Positions 22,601 to 31,386 of a DNA stretch of 45,579 nucleotides are shown here, one piece after another (positions within the stretch are counted from its first letter, which is position 1; every line of letters begins with the position of its first letter). This stretch comes from a virus. The translations under genes and the position numbers were made by a program. The notes under the pieces are model-generated. The model was not told where the DNA came from. It searched no databases and saw nothing but the letters and a program-made list of their open reading frames with translations. The DNA lies in the IMG/VR virus record IMGVR_UViG_3300034062_005623, positions 1-45,579 of that record; one strand, given 5' to 3'.

Positions 22601-24972
22601 CTGACAGTATCTGAACTTGAAGCGGTTCCAACAAAAGATCCATTAAAAGTATTGGAATATACATCTTTCCACCTTAATGAAGGACTACCTAAATCATATG
22701 CATTATTAACAGAAGGTGTTACATTTCCTGCAACTTGTAATTTAGAAGTTGGATTTGTGGTTCCAATACCCAGATTTCCAGTGTTATTAGATACTCGTAT
22801 GAATTCAACATCATTAGATTGAATAGTAAGAGCACCATTACTTCCTGTAGGATTTCCTACTAAGCTCCACTTTATTCCAGTACTAGAAGATAAATCTAAT
22901 CTAGTTGTACTGCTAGAAAATCCAGAAATTCTTAATGTTGGGGAATTTCCAGAAACCTCCAAATTTGCAACTGGATTTGTGGTTCCAATACCAAGATTAC
23001 CAGAAACATAAGCACCACTTTGAACTTGAAGTTGCTGATTTGAAGTTCCTGTTGATGTTAGATAAACATTAATAGGTGCATTTCCAATTATAACTTCACC
23101 AACAGTAGTAATTCCAAGATATGTTGATCCATTAAGACCAGTCTGCTCATCTTCTCTAAAAATTCTAAACTGATTTTTAATACTACCCGAAATACTTGTA
23201 TGATTATCAATATTCCAACGACTACTAGTTCCAGGTTGCCCTCTCAATACTAAGTTACCACCTTCATTGGCACCATCATTAAGTGATTCTATCACACCAT
23301 ATACGGATAATTTTTGTGTTGGATTTGTGGTTCCAATACCAAGATTACCAGTAGAAGGATTATAAACTAGACCACCACTAGTATAAACTGACTCATAAGC
23401 GGCAGGGGAATTATTACTGTCAACGAATGTTGGATAATATAAAGCATTATTTGAAATCCCTAAGGTTCTGATGGTGTTTGAACTTGTAGCAGTTCCAACA
23501 ATAATTCCATTACCATATATGTCGCCACCAACGTATAGATTTTTCTCAATACCGACACCACCTTCTACTATAAGGGCTCCGGTATCTTTACTAGTAGAAT
23601 TTGTAGTATTATTTAAATAAATTGTGTCATTGATTTGAGTTGTTCCACCCAATGATTGAATAATTAAATTCCCACTGATAGCACTTATTGTATTTGAATC
23701 TAATTTAATATTATCAAAAGTTCCTACACCAGTAACATTCAAATTATTGATATTAACTTGAGAAGTATATGTTGAAACTCCAGAAACATTTAAACGATTT
23801 AATGTCGTAGATTGATAGACCTGAAGATCTCTTGTTGTTGTAAAACCAGTAACTCCAAGATCACTATCAATATTAACTTTCTGTTTAAAGGTTGATATTC
23901 CACTTACAAATAAATTAGTAACATCAATTGATCCAATAAATTTTGTTGCTGTTACAATTCCCGTAAAAAATGCACTAGTTCCTGTTAAAAATCCAAGTGT
24001 AGTAACTCCAGTAACTACAAGATTGCGCGTAGTGGAAGTTCCAGAAACTGCAAGAGTTGAGGTTGTTGTAATACCAGTTACTGTAAGATTATCAACAAAA
24101 GATCCGCCCCTAAAACTAGATATTCCCAAAACATCTAATGTTGTTTTTGGTGCTGTACTTCCAATACCAATTCTACCATTAACTTCATCATACACAAAAT
24201 TTGGAGATCCATCAACTAATCCAGAACTATTGTGAAACTGAACATTCTGATAGGTTCCGCCCGCACCCGCTCTTATTGTACTTTGATTAACCCAAAGAAC
24301 ACCACCTAAATTATTTTTGATTAAAACTTGTGTGTTTGTTCCAGGACTATTCGTATAATCGTAAATGGTTCCTCTTAATCTCAAATCTCCGTTCAAATCT
24401 AACTTTTGTGTTGGATTTGAAGTTCCAATTCCTACAGATCCAATTCCTGTCGTAGCAATTACAGTGCCACCAAAACCAACATTAATTCTATCTCCTGCAG
24501 TTAATAATCCATTAGATGTATCAAATTTTAACTTTGAAGATGTTGAAAATTCATTCGCGGTGTTGAATAAAATTTCTTGGTCATTTCCTGGAGAAAATAC
24601 AGTAATAGTAACTCCAACGCCATAAGGATTTGATGGACTTCCATTTCCAGATCCCGTTGCGGTTATTGCAGCACCTTTAAATATTAATTGAGTTGTACTA
24701 CTGGGTCCTCCAACAAGATTAGTAAAATTTTCATCATAAACACTAATAGAACCAGGAATTACTCCTCCACCAACAGGTCTCCAAAATCTTTGCCCAGGAA
24801 ATCCTTCTACAGAAACAATCTGATATTGTTGCCCAAAAGGTGGAGTATCTCCAGGTGCAATGGGATCTCTTAAGTTTGGTTCTGCATCACCAACTGACAA
24901 ATATCTGTCTATATCAGTTTTTAATGCAGATTGTGGTGTTCTTTTAGATCTTCCGCTTAAATACTTAGGCAT
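19660..24972 (-). CDS. Giant modular tail fibre with collagen-like region (1770 aa)
   Basis: Short N-terminal attachment part (KYLSGRSKRTPQSALKTDID). Most of the length is repeated fibre modules: GIGTTNPTQKL, TLAVSGTSTTRNLVVTGVTT and SLRWKDVYSNTFNG, the last present twice. Near residues 1540-1585 there are Gly-Pro-Pro triplets in three blocks separated by DPSSV linkers, a collagen-like stalk. A C-terminal globular beta domain of about 180 residues (QTQTLVGTTSVNFVSSGFSA ... WGAFQLIEIL) probably binds the receptor. Direct DNA repeats inside the gene would allow in-frame length changes. Confidence 0.75.
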   Translation of the reverse strand: MPKYLSGRSKRTPQSALKTDIDRYLSVGDAEPNLRDPIAPGDTPPFGQQYQIVSVEGFPGQRFWRPVGGGVIPGSISVYDENFTNLVGGPSSTTQLIFKGAAITATGSGNGSPSNPYGVGVTITVFSPGNDQEILFNTANEFSTSSKLKFDTSNGLLTAGDRINVGFGGTVIATTGIGSVGIGTSNPTQKLDLNGDLRLRGTIYDYTNSPGTNTQVLIKNNLGGVLWVNQSTIRAGAGGTYQNVQFHNSSGLVDGSPNFVYDEVNGRIGIGSTAPKTTLDVLGISSFRGGSFVDNLTVTGITTTSTLAVSGTSTTRNLVVTGVTTLGFLTGTSAFFTGIVTATKFIGSIDVTNLFVSGISTFKQKVNIDSDLGVTGFTTTRDLQVYQSTTLNRLNVSGVSTYTSQVNINNLNVTGVGTFDNIKLDSNTISAISGNLIIQSLGGTTQINDTIYLNNTTNSTSKDTGALIVEGGVGIEKNLYVGGDIYGNGIIVGTATSSNTIRTLGISNNALYYPTFVDSNNSPAAYESVYTSGGLVYNPSTGNLGIGTTNPTQKLSVYGVIESLNDGANEGGNLVLRGQPGTSSRWNIDNHTSISGSIKNQFRIFREDEQTGLNGSTYLGITTVGEVIIGNAPINVYLTSTGTSNQQLQVQSGAYVSGNLGIGTTNPVANLEVSGNSPTLRISGFSSSTTRLDLSSSTGIKWSLVGNPTGSNGALTIQSNDVEFIRVSNNTGNLGIGTTNPTSKLQVAGNVTPSVNNAYDLGSPSLRWKDVYSNTFNGSFVGTASSSDTVRTVTNSTNATFYPTFVDSDNGSAAYESVYTDAGISYNPSANLLSLGNLLVTGISTFTNYIDANGGAYIDNIQIGITGDNEIDTTTGNLTIDSAGGTTTIDDRLVVTDIATFNSNVILGDASADTITFNGRVGSGITPATNGVTDLGSPSLRWKDVYSNTFNGQFIGNADTATKLANARNIAITGDLSWNVNFDGSTNVTAAGILTTTGVTAGTYGSSTQVGIVTVDSKGRITAASNIDINFGAATVAQSDKATILSPRTTSPYTTIDTQGSYIHWNRANGDGATWLINQRGAGAGGFYFADSTLSASNVNGGTVGLTTTLRVDAIGNVTPTGDFIGRLTNTMLTGTNTTELIRGQMANNDYFRILVGGTADDVGYVELATSDNGNEPIYVRQYTGVFSTLQRTASLLDGSGDTRFPGTVYAAAFNGPFTSNLNVTGIATFENTVRFKADIELDATKIMYFGREESFGGTDTGGGDYGYITWDNDNNTYAITPSSTENGCLRIGTQNDGEGLNSDNMALEPASSLYLNPGGDLYKGNASNRLSIWYGSGTSGNISDNSVTLSESLRSNVNINGGGNITVNASGFVKWDTRFIVISNGRGNNFSTEGHFNISCPLSGTITGVGGAANATATTDGIPLSNWQALYYILPLGSGNVSLADNFRISDFTSNVDIPYNWVLICVRNGDDGKYYFPNRGTLSAGTSAVPGTIGGITIRDEGNLQGTAGAINTINFIGDGVTATASGNEATLTFVQQTGPPGPPGPSVTGPPGPPGDPSSVAGPPGPPGDPSSVPGPPGPPGVTNITVTQTGYSCPPPISASGSTITVASNSNAYGARYIQSTAPLSACEGDIWYDTQITTKLVQVVQSQTQTLVGTTSVNFVSSGFSATITPTNANSKILILLSGGIQNDAVNGGVVTSIFRGGVSIWPGSTLHQFSAGGNNICGLSINYMDSPGTTSPITYTYYHATYNTGTAYLRWGAFQLIEIL
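20219..20352 (-). repeat. Collagen-like GPP-coding repeats
   Basis: ACCAGGAGG units (plus strand) encode Gly-Pro-Pro triplets in three to four blocks separated by nearly identical DPSSV linkers. Repetitive DNA of this kind can change length by slippage or recombination without a frameshift. Confidence 0.85.
22117..22174 (-). repeat. 58-bp exact direct repeat, copy A (copy B at 22639-22696)
   Basis: The same 58 bases occur at 22117-22174 and 22639-22696, both encoding the SLRWKDVYSNTFNG module. The offset is 522 bp, a multiple of 3, so recombination between copies would remove 174 codons in frame. Confidence 0.9.
22639..22696 (-). repeat. 58-bp exact direct repeat, copy B (copy A at 22117-22174)
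   Basis: Second copy of the direct repeat inside the 1770-aa fibre gene. Sequence outside the 58 bp quickly diverges, so the identity is local and probably recent or kept by gene conversion. Confidence 0.9.
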
Positions 24973-24974
24973 AA

Positions 24975-25652
24975 TTACGCAATACCAGATACATTAGTTT
25001 CAAGAATGCTACAAATAAATTCCATATGAAGTGGTCCAACAAGACCTCCACTCATATAAGTATGAGCAATACCAGTAACTCTACCAGAATTAGTTATAAA
25101 AGTTTTTGAAGTTCCAACACTACCAATAATAGAATCAACTACAAAAGACTGTTGAGGTGATGGAAAAATTGAAGTGGTGATTGCAATATTACTTGGGCAA
25201 GTGAAGGCAAGTCCACTCATTGTAACTTCATCACCAGCAACAAAATTATGAGCACTAAAAGTTGTAACTGTGGTAATTCCAGTATTATTGTCATACTGAC
25301 AATCAGTTACAGAAATAATACCAGATTGTGTTCCGGTGAGAACAACTGAATCGGTAATAATTGCACTTTTTTCCAATACCAAACGACCATCAATTAAAAT
25401 AACTGCATCATTCGGAGGAATTTCTACATTCTTAGCAATTCTTATATTTCTTACATTTCCAGCAGTTCTTTGAGAACTACTTCTTCTTCTATGAGTTAAA
25501 GTAACAGTTGGATATGTATTAACTCCAACATTCGCAACTTGAGCATATAGTAAAATGGCAGATTGCCCTGTCGGAACAGTATAAACTGTCTGTTCTCCGG
25601 GAGCAACAGGAACTGCAATTGTCAAATATTTATTAAGTGGTGCGACTGCCAT
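24975..25652 (-). CDS. Virion structural protein, 225 aa (hypothetical)
   Basis: The first 110 residues (TIAVPVAPGEQTVYTVPTGQ, then SAILLYAQVANVG) form a beta-sandwich-like domain. Residues about 118-160 contain a hairpin module (FSAHNFVAGDEVTMSGL) also seen several times in the 2018-aa protein (HNLNAG, HDLNVGD). It lies 2 nt from the giant fibre gene and 4 nt from the 813-aa gene, so it is probably co-expressed late and assembled with them. The exact role is not known. Confidence 0.6.
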   Translation of the reverse strand: MAVAPLNKYLTIAVPVAPGEQTVYTVPTGQSAILLYAQVANVGVNTYPTVTLTHRRRSSSQRTAGNVRNIRIAKNVEIPPNDAVILIDGRLVLEKSAIITDSVVLTGTQSGIISVTDCQYDNNTGITTVTTFSAHNFVAGDEVTMSGLAFTCPSNIAITTSIFPSPQQSFVVDSIIGSVGTSKTFITNSGRVTGIAHTYMSGGLVGPLHMEFICSILETNVSGIA

Positions 25653-25656
25653 ATTC

Positions 25657-28098
25657 TTATCTTAATGCTAAAATTAATGGTGTAACTTCTGCCTGAATTG
25701 CTCTACTGAAATCTCTTCCTCTAATCGTTCTTGTTGGTTGATTAATTTGAAGACCCTCTCCAATATCAAAATTACCTTTTTGATCGGTACTTGTGAACGG
25801 AACTTGTGCCCCATCTAATGCAACAATTTCATTTTCTTTTATCGGAACTGCACCCTGAAAGGGTGTTGATGTATTTATACTTGTTCCCGTACCAATATAT
25901 TCAAACGAATGAGAACTGGTAAGAATTCTACTGATTCTCTTTAATGAAATTTGTTCATTCCCAAAAAGTTCATATGGAATTCTCTCATTAAATGTTACGG
26001 TTGTTAATCCAGATGTTGTTGGACTTGTCGCAACATCTACAGTATAATAAATTGGTTGAGTAACTACAGTTGCTGCTGCACCACCACTACCATCAATTTC
26101 AACTCTCAAATCTTGTGATGGAAGATAATTTCTTCCGCTACTTATAACATCAATTCCAATAATTGCTCCAGAATCATCAACTGTTGGACTTAATTCTGCA
26201 ACAATTCCTTGAGGACCTTTTGGTTCGCGTGTATTATCATTGTAATCGTAAATATACACATTTGGTGGAGATGCTGCACTATATCCAGATCCACCATTTG
26301 TTATCTTAATTTCTTGAACTCTAATCATAGGTTCAGTTAATGTTGAAAATGCTGGAACATCTGCATATCTTCCATCTAAATTACTAATTTCAAAAAATAA
26401 TGCTTGCCCATCATAAGGTCTTCTCACGTTACCATAAGCAACATCTCTTACATCCATAAGAGTAACTTTATCACTATCAGCATTTACTCCATTTTCAACT
26501 CTTGTAATGACTGGACCAAAATTCTGTGGAGAAGGATCCACATATCCAGTAAATTCGGTTGCACCCAATCCAACTGCATAAAGACCATAATTACCAAATG
26601 ATGAGTTTGAGTTTGTAAGGTCACAAGCACCACCAGTAGCAGCATAAACTCCAATATCGCAGTTAATTGTAAAAATAGAAACTAATTGTGCATATCCATT
26701 ATTTGTAATTGAAACTCCTATACCATTTTCATTATATTGAGTAAATGAATCACAAACCATACATTTAAGATCATTTCCAATATTATTTTCAGGATCTGAA
26801 ACACTTGCATGATTTCCATCAATTTTCATACCAATACTTTTAGTCATAAAATTGGTACAGTTTCTCACATATGGACTTCTCCATCTCCCAGATGGACCCT
26901 CTAGTGCTGGTCCTGCTGAAATATATCCAGTATTTGCATAATTTGTTGGATTTGTTGGAGGAAACGCAACTGCACCACAACCAGTATGAGCAACTCCAAT
27001 ACTTGAACCAGCAAAGTTTAAGTTTTCAATTAAGCAACCTCTTCTTACATGAAAAACATCCTTTGTTGGATTATTTGGTATAATTGTAACAAGTCTCAAA
27101 TCTTGCCCAGAGACAGTTACATCAGTACGAAGACCGATTGGATTGTTTTCATAATAAACACCAGGACGAACATAAATTGTATCCCCATCTTGTGCTATTG
27201 ATGCGGCGGCACCCACAGTTGCTTTTGCATCACCTTCAAGCAATCCGCTGTTCGTATCATCACCATCTTTTGTAACATAAATGATGTTTTGAGTTTGAAC
27301 GCCAGGAGGTCTCCAAGAAACTCCTGTTCCAACAGACGATAAGCGATAATCAAATTTTCCAGTTGCTGTACTATTATTAATATCAATTAGAGAAGAATTA
27401 AGTTCTACGGTATCATTAAGAGTCGTAGCACCATCAACATCTAAAGTATCATTAAGAGTCGTAGCACCATCAACATCTAGAGTAGCATTAAGAGTTGTAT
27501 CGCCATCAACATCTAGAGTAGCATTAAGAGTTGTATCGCCATCAACATCTAAAGTATCATTAAGAGTCGTAGCACCATCAACATCTAGAGTAGCATTAAG
27601 AGTTGTATCGCCATCAACATCTAGAGTAGCATTAAGAGTCGTAGCACCATCAACATCTAAAGTATCATTAAGAGTCGTAGCACCATCAACATCTAAAGTT
27701 GCATCAAATTCAACTCTTTGCGTAGCATGAAGATCTCCAGTAATATCTAATTTATACGCTGGATTTGTCAATCCAAGACCAGTCAATCCGACAGGTGTAA
27801 CAACTAAATCTTGTCCAGTAAGACCTACTTGAAATCTATTGAATAGATTTGTAGTTCCAATACCGACATTAGTGAGTCTATAAATTGGAGCAGATGATCC
27901 AAATCCAACATATCCCCATAAATCTTGTGTTTGAATATCTGCAATCCAGTTTGGATTACTTGGATTAACGACAGGAATTAAAGTATCCGTTCCTACGCCA
28001 AGACTATTGATTTGTTTAAAATTTAAAGCAGCAAACGCTTGTGCTAAGTCATCTGTTGGAATAAATACTCCCTGATCTTGAACGTAAAATCTTGTCAT
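25657..28098 (-). CDS. Beta-helix virion protein with 12-residue repeats (813 aa)
   Basis: An N-terminal attachment segment is followed by GVGTD/GIGTT fibre modules. Eight tandem 12-residue units (DVDGATTLNDTL and variants, residues 136-231) come next. A right-handed beta-helix of pectate-lyase type follows (IIYVTKDGDDTNSG, GDTIYVRPGVYYENNP, GCLIENLNFAGSS), probably cleaving or binding polysaccharide; no catalytic residues could be assigned. A GSGY module (NGGSGYSAASPP) and a C-terminal tail complete it. A perfect TATAAATA lies 21 nt upstream of the ATG. Confidence 0.7.
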   Translation of the reverse strand: MTRFYVQDQGVFIPTDDLAQAFAALNFKQINSLGVGTDTLIPVVNPSNPNWIADIQTQDLWGYVGFGSSAPIYRLTNVGIGTTNLFNRFQVGLTGQDLVVTPVGLTGLGLTNPAYKLDITGDLHATQRVEFDATLDVDGATTLNDTLDVDGATTLNATLDVDGDTTLNATLDVDGATTLNDTLDVDGDTTLNATLDVDGDTTLNATLDVDGATTLNDTLDVDGATTLNDTVELNSSLIDINNSTATGKFDYRLSSVGTGVSWRPPGVQTQNIIYVTKDGDDTNSGLLEGDAKATVGAAASIAQDGDTIYVRPGVYYENNPIGLRTDVTVSGQDLRLVTIIPNNPTKDVFHVRRGCLIENLNFAGSSIGVAHTGCGAVAFPPTNPTNYANTGYISAGPALEGPSGRWRSPYVRNCTNFMTKSIGMKIDGNHASVSDPENNIGNDLKCMVCDSFTQYNENGIGVSITNNGYAQLVSIFTINCDIGVYAATGGACDLTNSNSSFGNYGLYAVGLGATEFTGYVDPSPQNFGPVITRVENGVNADSDKVTLMDVRDVAYGNVRRPYDGQALFFEISNLDGRYADVPAFSTLTEPMIRVQEIKITNGGSGYSAASPPNVYIYDYNDNTREPKGPQGIVAELSPTVDDSGAIIGIDVISSGRNYLPSQDLRVEIDGSGGAAATVVTQPIYYTVDVATSPTTSGLTTVTFNERIPYELFGNEQISLKRISRILTSSHSFEYIGTGTSINTSTPFQGAVPIKENEIVALDGAQVPFTSTDQKGNFDIGEGLQINQPTRTIRGRDFSRAIQAEVTPLILALR
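27406..27693 (-). repeat. Eight tandem 36-bp repeats (12-residue DVDG units)
   Basis: Eight contiguous 36-bp units encode DVDG-A/D-TTLN-D/A-T-L/V. Two subtypes (GATTLND and GDTTLNA) alternate irregularly with nearly identical DNA, as expected from recent unequal exchange. Confidence 0.9.
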
Positions 28099-28118
28099 TC
28101 TACTTCTTTATAATGAAA

Positions 28119-28126
28119 TATTTATA
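28119..28126 (-). promoter_or_regulatory. T4-type late promoter TATAAATA
   Basis: Perfect TATAAATA on the minus strand, touching the stop codon of the 226-aa gene at 28127 and 21 nt upstream of the 813-aa gene start. Confidence 0.7.
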
Positions 28127-28807
28127 TTATGATGGGTAAAGAGGGACTCCTTCATCGAGAACAAAAATTCCATCTGTGGATATTCCAGGAACTCCAGGAA
28201 TAGCCTCCGCGATTAGAGGTATCCATCTAACTCCAGTATCATCTCTAACCAAATAATATCCATTTCTTCCTGGAGCATTCGCAGAATCATAGATTGTCTC
28301 ATCTATTTTTACGCTTCCCGCAATATCTAATCTCTGTTGTGGTTGAGTGCTTCCAATTCCAACTCTTTCACTAACAATTGTTGTTCCAATAACATCAAGT
28401 CTTTCTCTAGGAGTTGTTGTTCCAATTCCAACACGACTAGTTGATGCATCAGCTCTTAATGTTGTTCCACCACAACCAACATCTAGTCTTTTTCTTGCAG
28501 TAACAATTCCAGCATTTAAATTTTTATCAATATATACATCACCATAAAAATCAGAATCTTCTAGAACATTTATTTTTTTAAATGTTATTTTTTTCGATAA
28601 AAAATTAGCGTTATTAAACTTTAATTCACCATGAATTCTAACATTTTTATAAAAAACTACAGTTTCATTAAAATGTGATTCTAATCCATAAAACTTACTA
28701 TTCTCTGAGGGTTCTTCATAAAAAGATTGATTTTGTTCTTCTATACTACTTTCAATTTCTTCTTCAATAATCTTTCTTGGTTTTTCGCAATTATTTTGAT
28801 CTGCCAT
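28127..28807 (-). CDS. Fibre-module virion protein, 226 aa
   Basis: An acidic, helical N-terminus (KIIEEEIESSIEEQNQSFYE) precedes fibre modules: RVGIGTTTPRERLDVIG and VGIGSTQPQQRLDIAGSVKI, then ETIYDSANAPGRNGYYLVRD. The last segment is closely mirrored in the N-terminal part of the 1770-aa fibre (GTIYDYTNSPGTNTQVL), so the two share a module. It may be a linker or an attachment protein for a fibre. It lies 1 nt from the spike gene. Confidence 0.6.
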   Translation of the reverse strand: MADQNNCEKPRKIIEEEIESSIEEQNQSFYEEPSENSKFYGLESHFNETVVFYKNVRIHGELKFNNANFLSKKITFKKINVLEDSDFYGDVYIDKNLNAGIVTARKRLDVGCGGTTLRADASTSRVGIGTTTPRERLDVIGTTIVSERVGIGSTQPQQRLDIAGSVKIDETIYDSANAPGRNGYYLVRDDTGVRWIPLIAEAIPGVPGISTDGIFVLDEGVPLYPS

Positions 28808-28808
28808 A

Positions 28809-29384
28809 CTATATTACCGAGTCAATTACAGTATCTATAACCTTACTAACAATTCCACTAACTGCACCATTAATAAAATCAACTCCAACAAAACTACCCT
28901 CAAAAACTCTACTTGTAAAATCTATATTTAATAAGGATGGAATGTTTCCACTAGTTCCTTTTAAATCAACTCTTTGACCCTTAACCATGACTCGACCATC
29001 ACCACCCATCATTGTAATATTTCTTCCTGCTTTAAAATGAATGTCCTCTTCAGCCTCAATCATAATGTTCGTTGCATATAAGCGAATCATTCCATTTGCA
29101 GAAATAGAAACATTACCATTGTTTCCAATAATAACTATATCTTCTCTTCCTTCCTGATTTTTAGTGCCACCAGAAATTTGAATTGTGTGGTCGTTATAAA
29201 TCGAAAACAATCCGCTACTACTTAAACTAATCGAAGACTGATTATCGCCACTATCAGTTACTCCATAAATTTTATAAACATCGGTTCCAGATCCCCCCAT
29301 TTGGGGATTGGCAGTATCAATTCTAAAATTAGGGTTGAAACTGATTAGTTGTCTTTTAAATATATTTTTATTTCTTTCTGTCAT
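28809..29384 (-). CDS. Baseplate spike protein, gp5 C-terminal beta-helix-like (191 aa)
   Basis: The central region (NGNVSISANGMIRLYATNIM, then IEAEEDIHFKAGRNITMMGG) shows the short regular strands of the triple-stranded beta-helix needle found in T4 gp5C and VgrG spikes. Unlike T4, it is a separate gene, directly after an OB-fold hub gene. The C-terminus is hydrophobic (GIVSKVIDTVIDSVI). It would form the membrane-piercing tip under the tail tube. Spacing to both neighbours is 1 nt. Confidence 0.6.
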   Translation of the reverse strand: MTERNKNIFKRQLISFNPNFRIDTANPQMGGSGTDVYKIYGVTDSGDNQSSISLSSSGLFSIYNDHTIQISGGTKNQEGREDIVIIGNNGNVSISANGMIRLYATNIMIEAEEDIHFKAGRNITMMGGDGRVMVKGQRVDLKGTSGNIPSLLNIDFTSRVFEGSFVGVDFINGAVSGIVSKVIDTVIDSVI

Positions 29385-29385
29385 T

Positions 29386-31386
29386 TTATATTGGACAATC
29401 TATGGATGTTTGAACTTGTTGTGTGAATAGATTTGTAGAATTTGAATTTGCATCTGGAGAAGCAGGAACATTTCCAGAACCTTTTAGAGCACCAATTACG
29501 GGGCGTAAAATTGCACCAAATCCTTCATCAGATTCAATACTGAGAGTAGGCAAACTATCAACAATATTATTTAGAGGTGTGACTTGATAGATTCTTCCAT
29601 CAATAATTTGATAATTATATTCGTTTCCAAGATTATCAGTTATAACAGTTGTTAAATCATCATACCCACTTCCACCATTCTCAACCAACACTTTCAAGAC
29701 AGAGAATTCTGCAATATCTCCAACTGAATAATTTTCACCCTCAGAAACCATATAGACAGATTCAATTTCATTATTCTGATTGATAATCGCCCTTGCTACA
29801 GCACCATATCCCTGTTCATTATCATCTACAATTTCAATAAATGGTGGGAAAGCATATCCAGATCCTGGATTTGTTAATTGCACTCCAATTACACTTGCTG
29901 TTATATTTCCATCTGGATTTGTTACAAGATTGCCAAAAATTGGAATTGCTGTTGCACCAGATCCTCTTCCACCAAAAATATTAATAATTGGTGGACTTGC
30001 AAACTCCAAAGCTTTAGTAAAACATTCCTGCACAGAAGTAATATCTACACCAGAACTAATAATATTTGTTATGTCACGAACATTAGTATAAGTGTCAACC
30101 AGAGAATTTGTTAGTGCCGAAACAGATCCAGAAGGTCCAACACCTACCGTCCATTCATTTACAAGACCTTTGTAATTATCTAAACTCTGATCACATCCAA
30201 ATCCTGCTCCCATTTCTGACAGCATCCCAATTCCTTCGCGGAGTATATTACCAAGATTAAAATCGGAAAAGAATTGAAGAAGATTTGCCACTCCTGCTAA
30301 AGGTTTTTCGAATAAAGGTTCCACAACACCAATAATTGTATTGAGAAGTGTACCAGCAAATTGATCTGCAACACAACTTACAAAACGATCTACTTCCTCT
30401 ATTGCCGTATTTAAAATACCAAAAACTAAACCCTTCATCTTTTCAATTACTTTGCCAGCAATGCATGAAAATTCCTCTTCAAGTGCTTTTACAGGTATTA
30501 GCATTGCCTGTTGTGCAGCAACACCAGCAGCATGTGCTGCAACAGGAGATCCTGTTGCAGCAAGAACTAGTGCAAAAATTAATTTATAAAGTAACTTTAA
30601 CCCTTCATTTAAAAGTTTTATTAACTGTTTAATTAGAAAATCAAACATACCACCAATCAAATCATTACATAAAGTTACAATTTTATCTGCTGCTTGACGA
30701 ATTGTTTGTCCTATAGCCGCAATATTTCCCTGAAGAGTTTTTAATTTTCTTAAAAGATTTTTGACAATTGATCTTATCTTATCAATTCTTGTATTTTTAA
30801 CAGTATTTGCTAATGGAACCTGATATCCAATTGCAGAATTTTCAGAAAAAACTTGATACCCAACTTTTTGAGATATTGCATCTGCCTGTGCTGTAGTAAC
30901 ACTTGGCGGCGATGGATTTGAATTATCCTTTACTTCATTAGATTCTATTGATGAAGTTAATTTACTATTTTTTTTCACCGGATCAGAGAATCCTGTAAAT
31001 CCTTCAAATGGAGATCTATAATTTAATGATGGGACTGAATCAGTTCTACCGAAGGTTGCTAAAATTACAGGAATTTGAGCATTATCACCATCTAAGAAAA
31101 ATCCGAGAACTACATCACCTTGTTGTAATTGAACACCAGTAACAACATTTGCTGCTCCACTTCCTGCTGTGGTTGGAATCAAACACTGTGCCCAAGGAAG
31201 ATCTTCATTTGGCAATTCTTCTTCACTATAAGGATGATATCCAATAATTCTAACCTTAAAGCGATTTCCCCAACCACCTCCAGATATTTGTTTTCCCATA
31301 GAAGAAAGTGGAGGAATCTGACCGATCCACCAACGAAATCCATCTCTACCGATAAAATGACTCTGAAGTAATGATTGATCTAACAT
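29386..31386 (-). CDS. 5: Baseplate hub gp5-like protein with OB fold, no lysozyme (666 aa)
   Basis: The N-terminal part (GGGWGNRFKVRIIGYHPYSE; VVTGVQLQQGDVVLGFFLDG) is the gp5 OB-fold hub domain. The centre, about 200-400, is long, helical and hydrophobic (IKQLIKLLNEGLKLLYKLIF), unusual for gp5. The C-terminal third has two or three GSGY/GENY beta modules. I find no lysozyme catalytic motif; that activity appears to have moved to the 624-aa tail lysin. It forms the hub with the gp27-like protein encoded just upstream. Confidence 0.65.
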   Translation of the reverse strand: MLDQSLLQSHFIGRDGFRWWIGQIPPLSSMGKQISGGGWGNRFKVRIIGYHPYSEEELPNEDLPWAQCLIPTTAGSGAANVVTGVQLQQGDVVLGFFLDGDNAQIPVILATFGRTDSVPSLNYRSPFEGFTGFSDPVKKNSKLTSSIESNEVKDNSNPSPPSVTTAQADAISQKVGYQVFSENSAIGYQVPLANTVKNTRIDKIRSIVKNLLRKLKTLQGNIAAIGQTIRQAADKIVTLCNDLIGGMFDFLIKQLIKLLNEGLKLLYKLIFALVLAATGSPVAAHAAGVAAQQAMLIPVKALEEEFSCIAGKVIEKMKGLVFGILNTAIEEVDRFVSCVADQFAGTLLNTIIGVVEPLFEKPLAGVANLLQFFSDFNLGNILREGIGMLSEMGAGFGCDQSLDNYKGLVNEWTVGVGPSGSVSALTNSLVDTYTNVRDITNIISSGVDITSVQECFTKALEFASPPIINIFGGRGSGATAIPIFGNLVTNPDGNITASVIGVQLTNPGSGYAFPPFIEIVDDNEQGYGAVARAIINQNNEIESVYMVSEGENYSVGDIAEFSVLKVLVENGGSGYDDLTTVITDNLGNEYNYQIIDGRIYQVTPLNNIVDSLPTLSIESDEGFGAILRPVIGALKGSGNVPASPDANSNSTNLFTQQVQTSIDCPI

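Noticed and set aside
25872-25879. TATAAATA inside the 813-aa gene as a promoter for the 225-aa gene
   Set aside because: It lies about 220 nt inside the coding sequence, in AT-rich DNA where such octamers arise by chance, and the next gene is only 4 nt away from its upstream neighbour.
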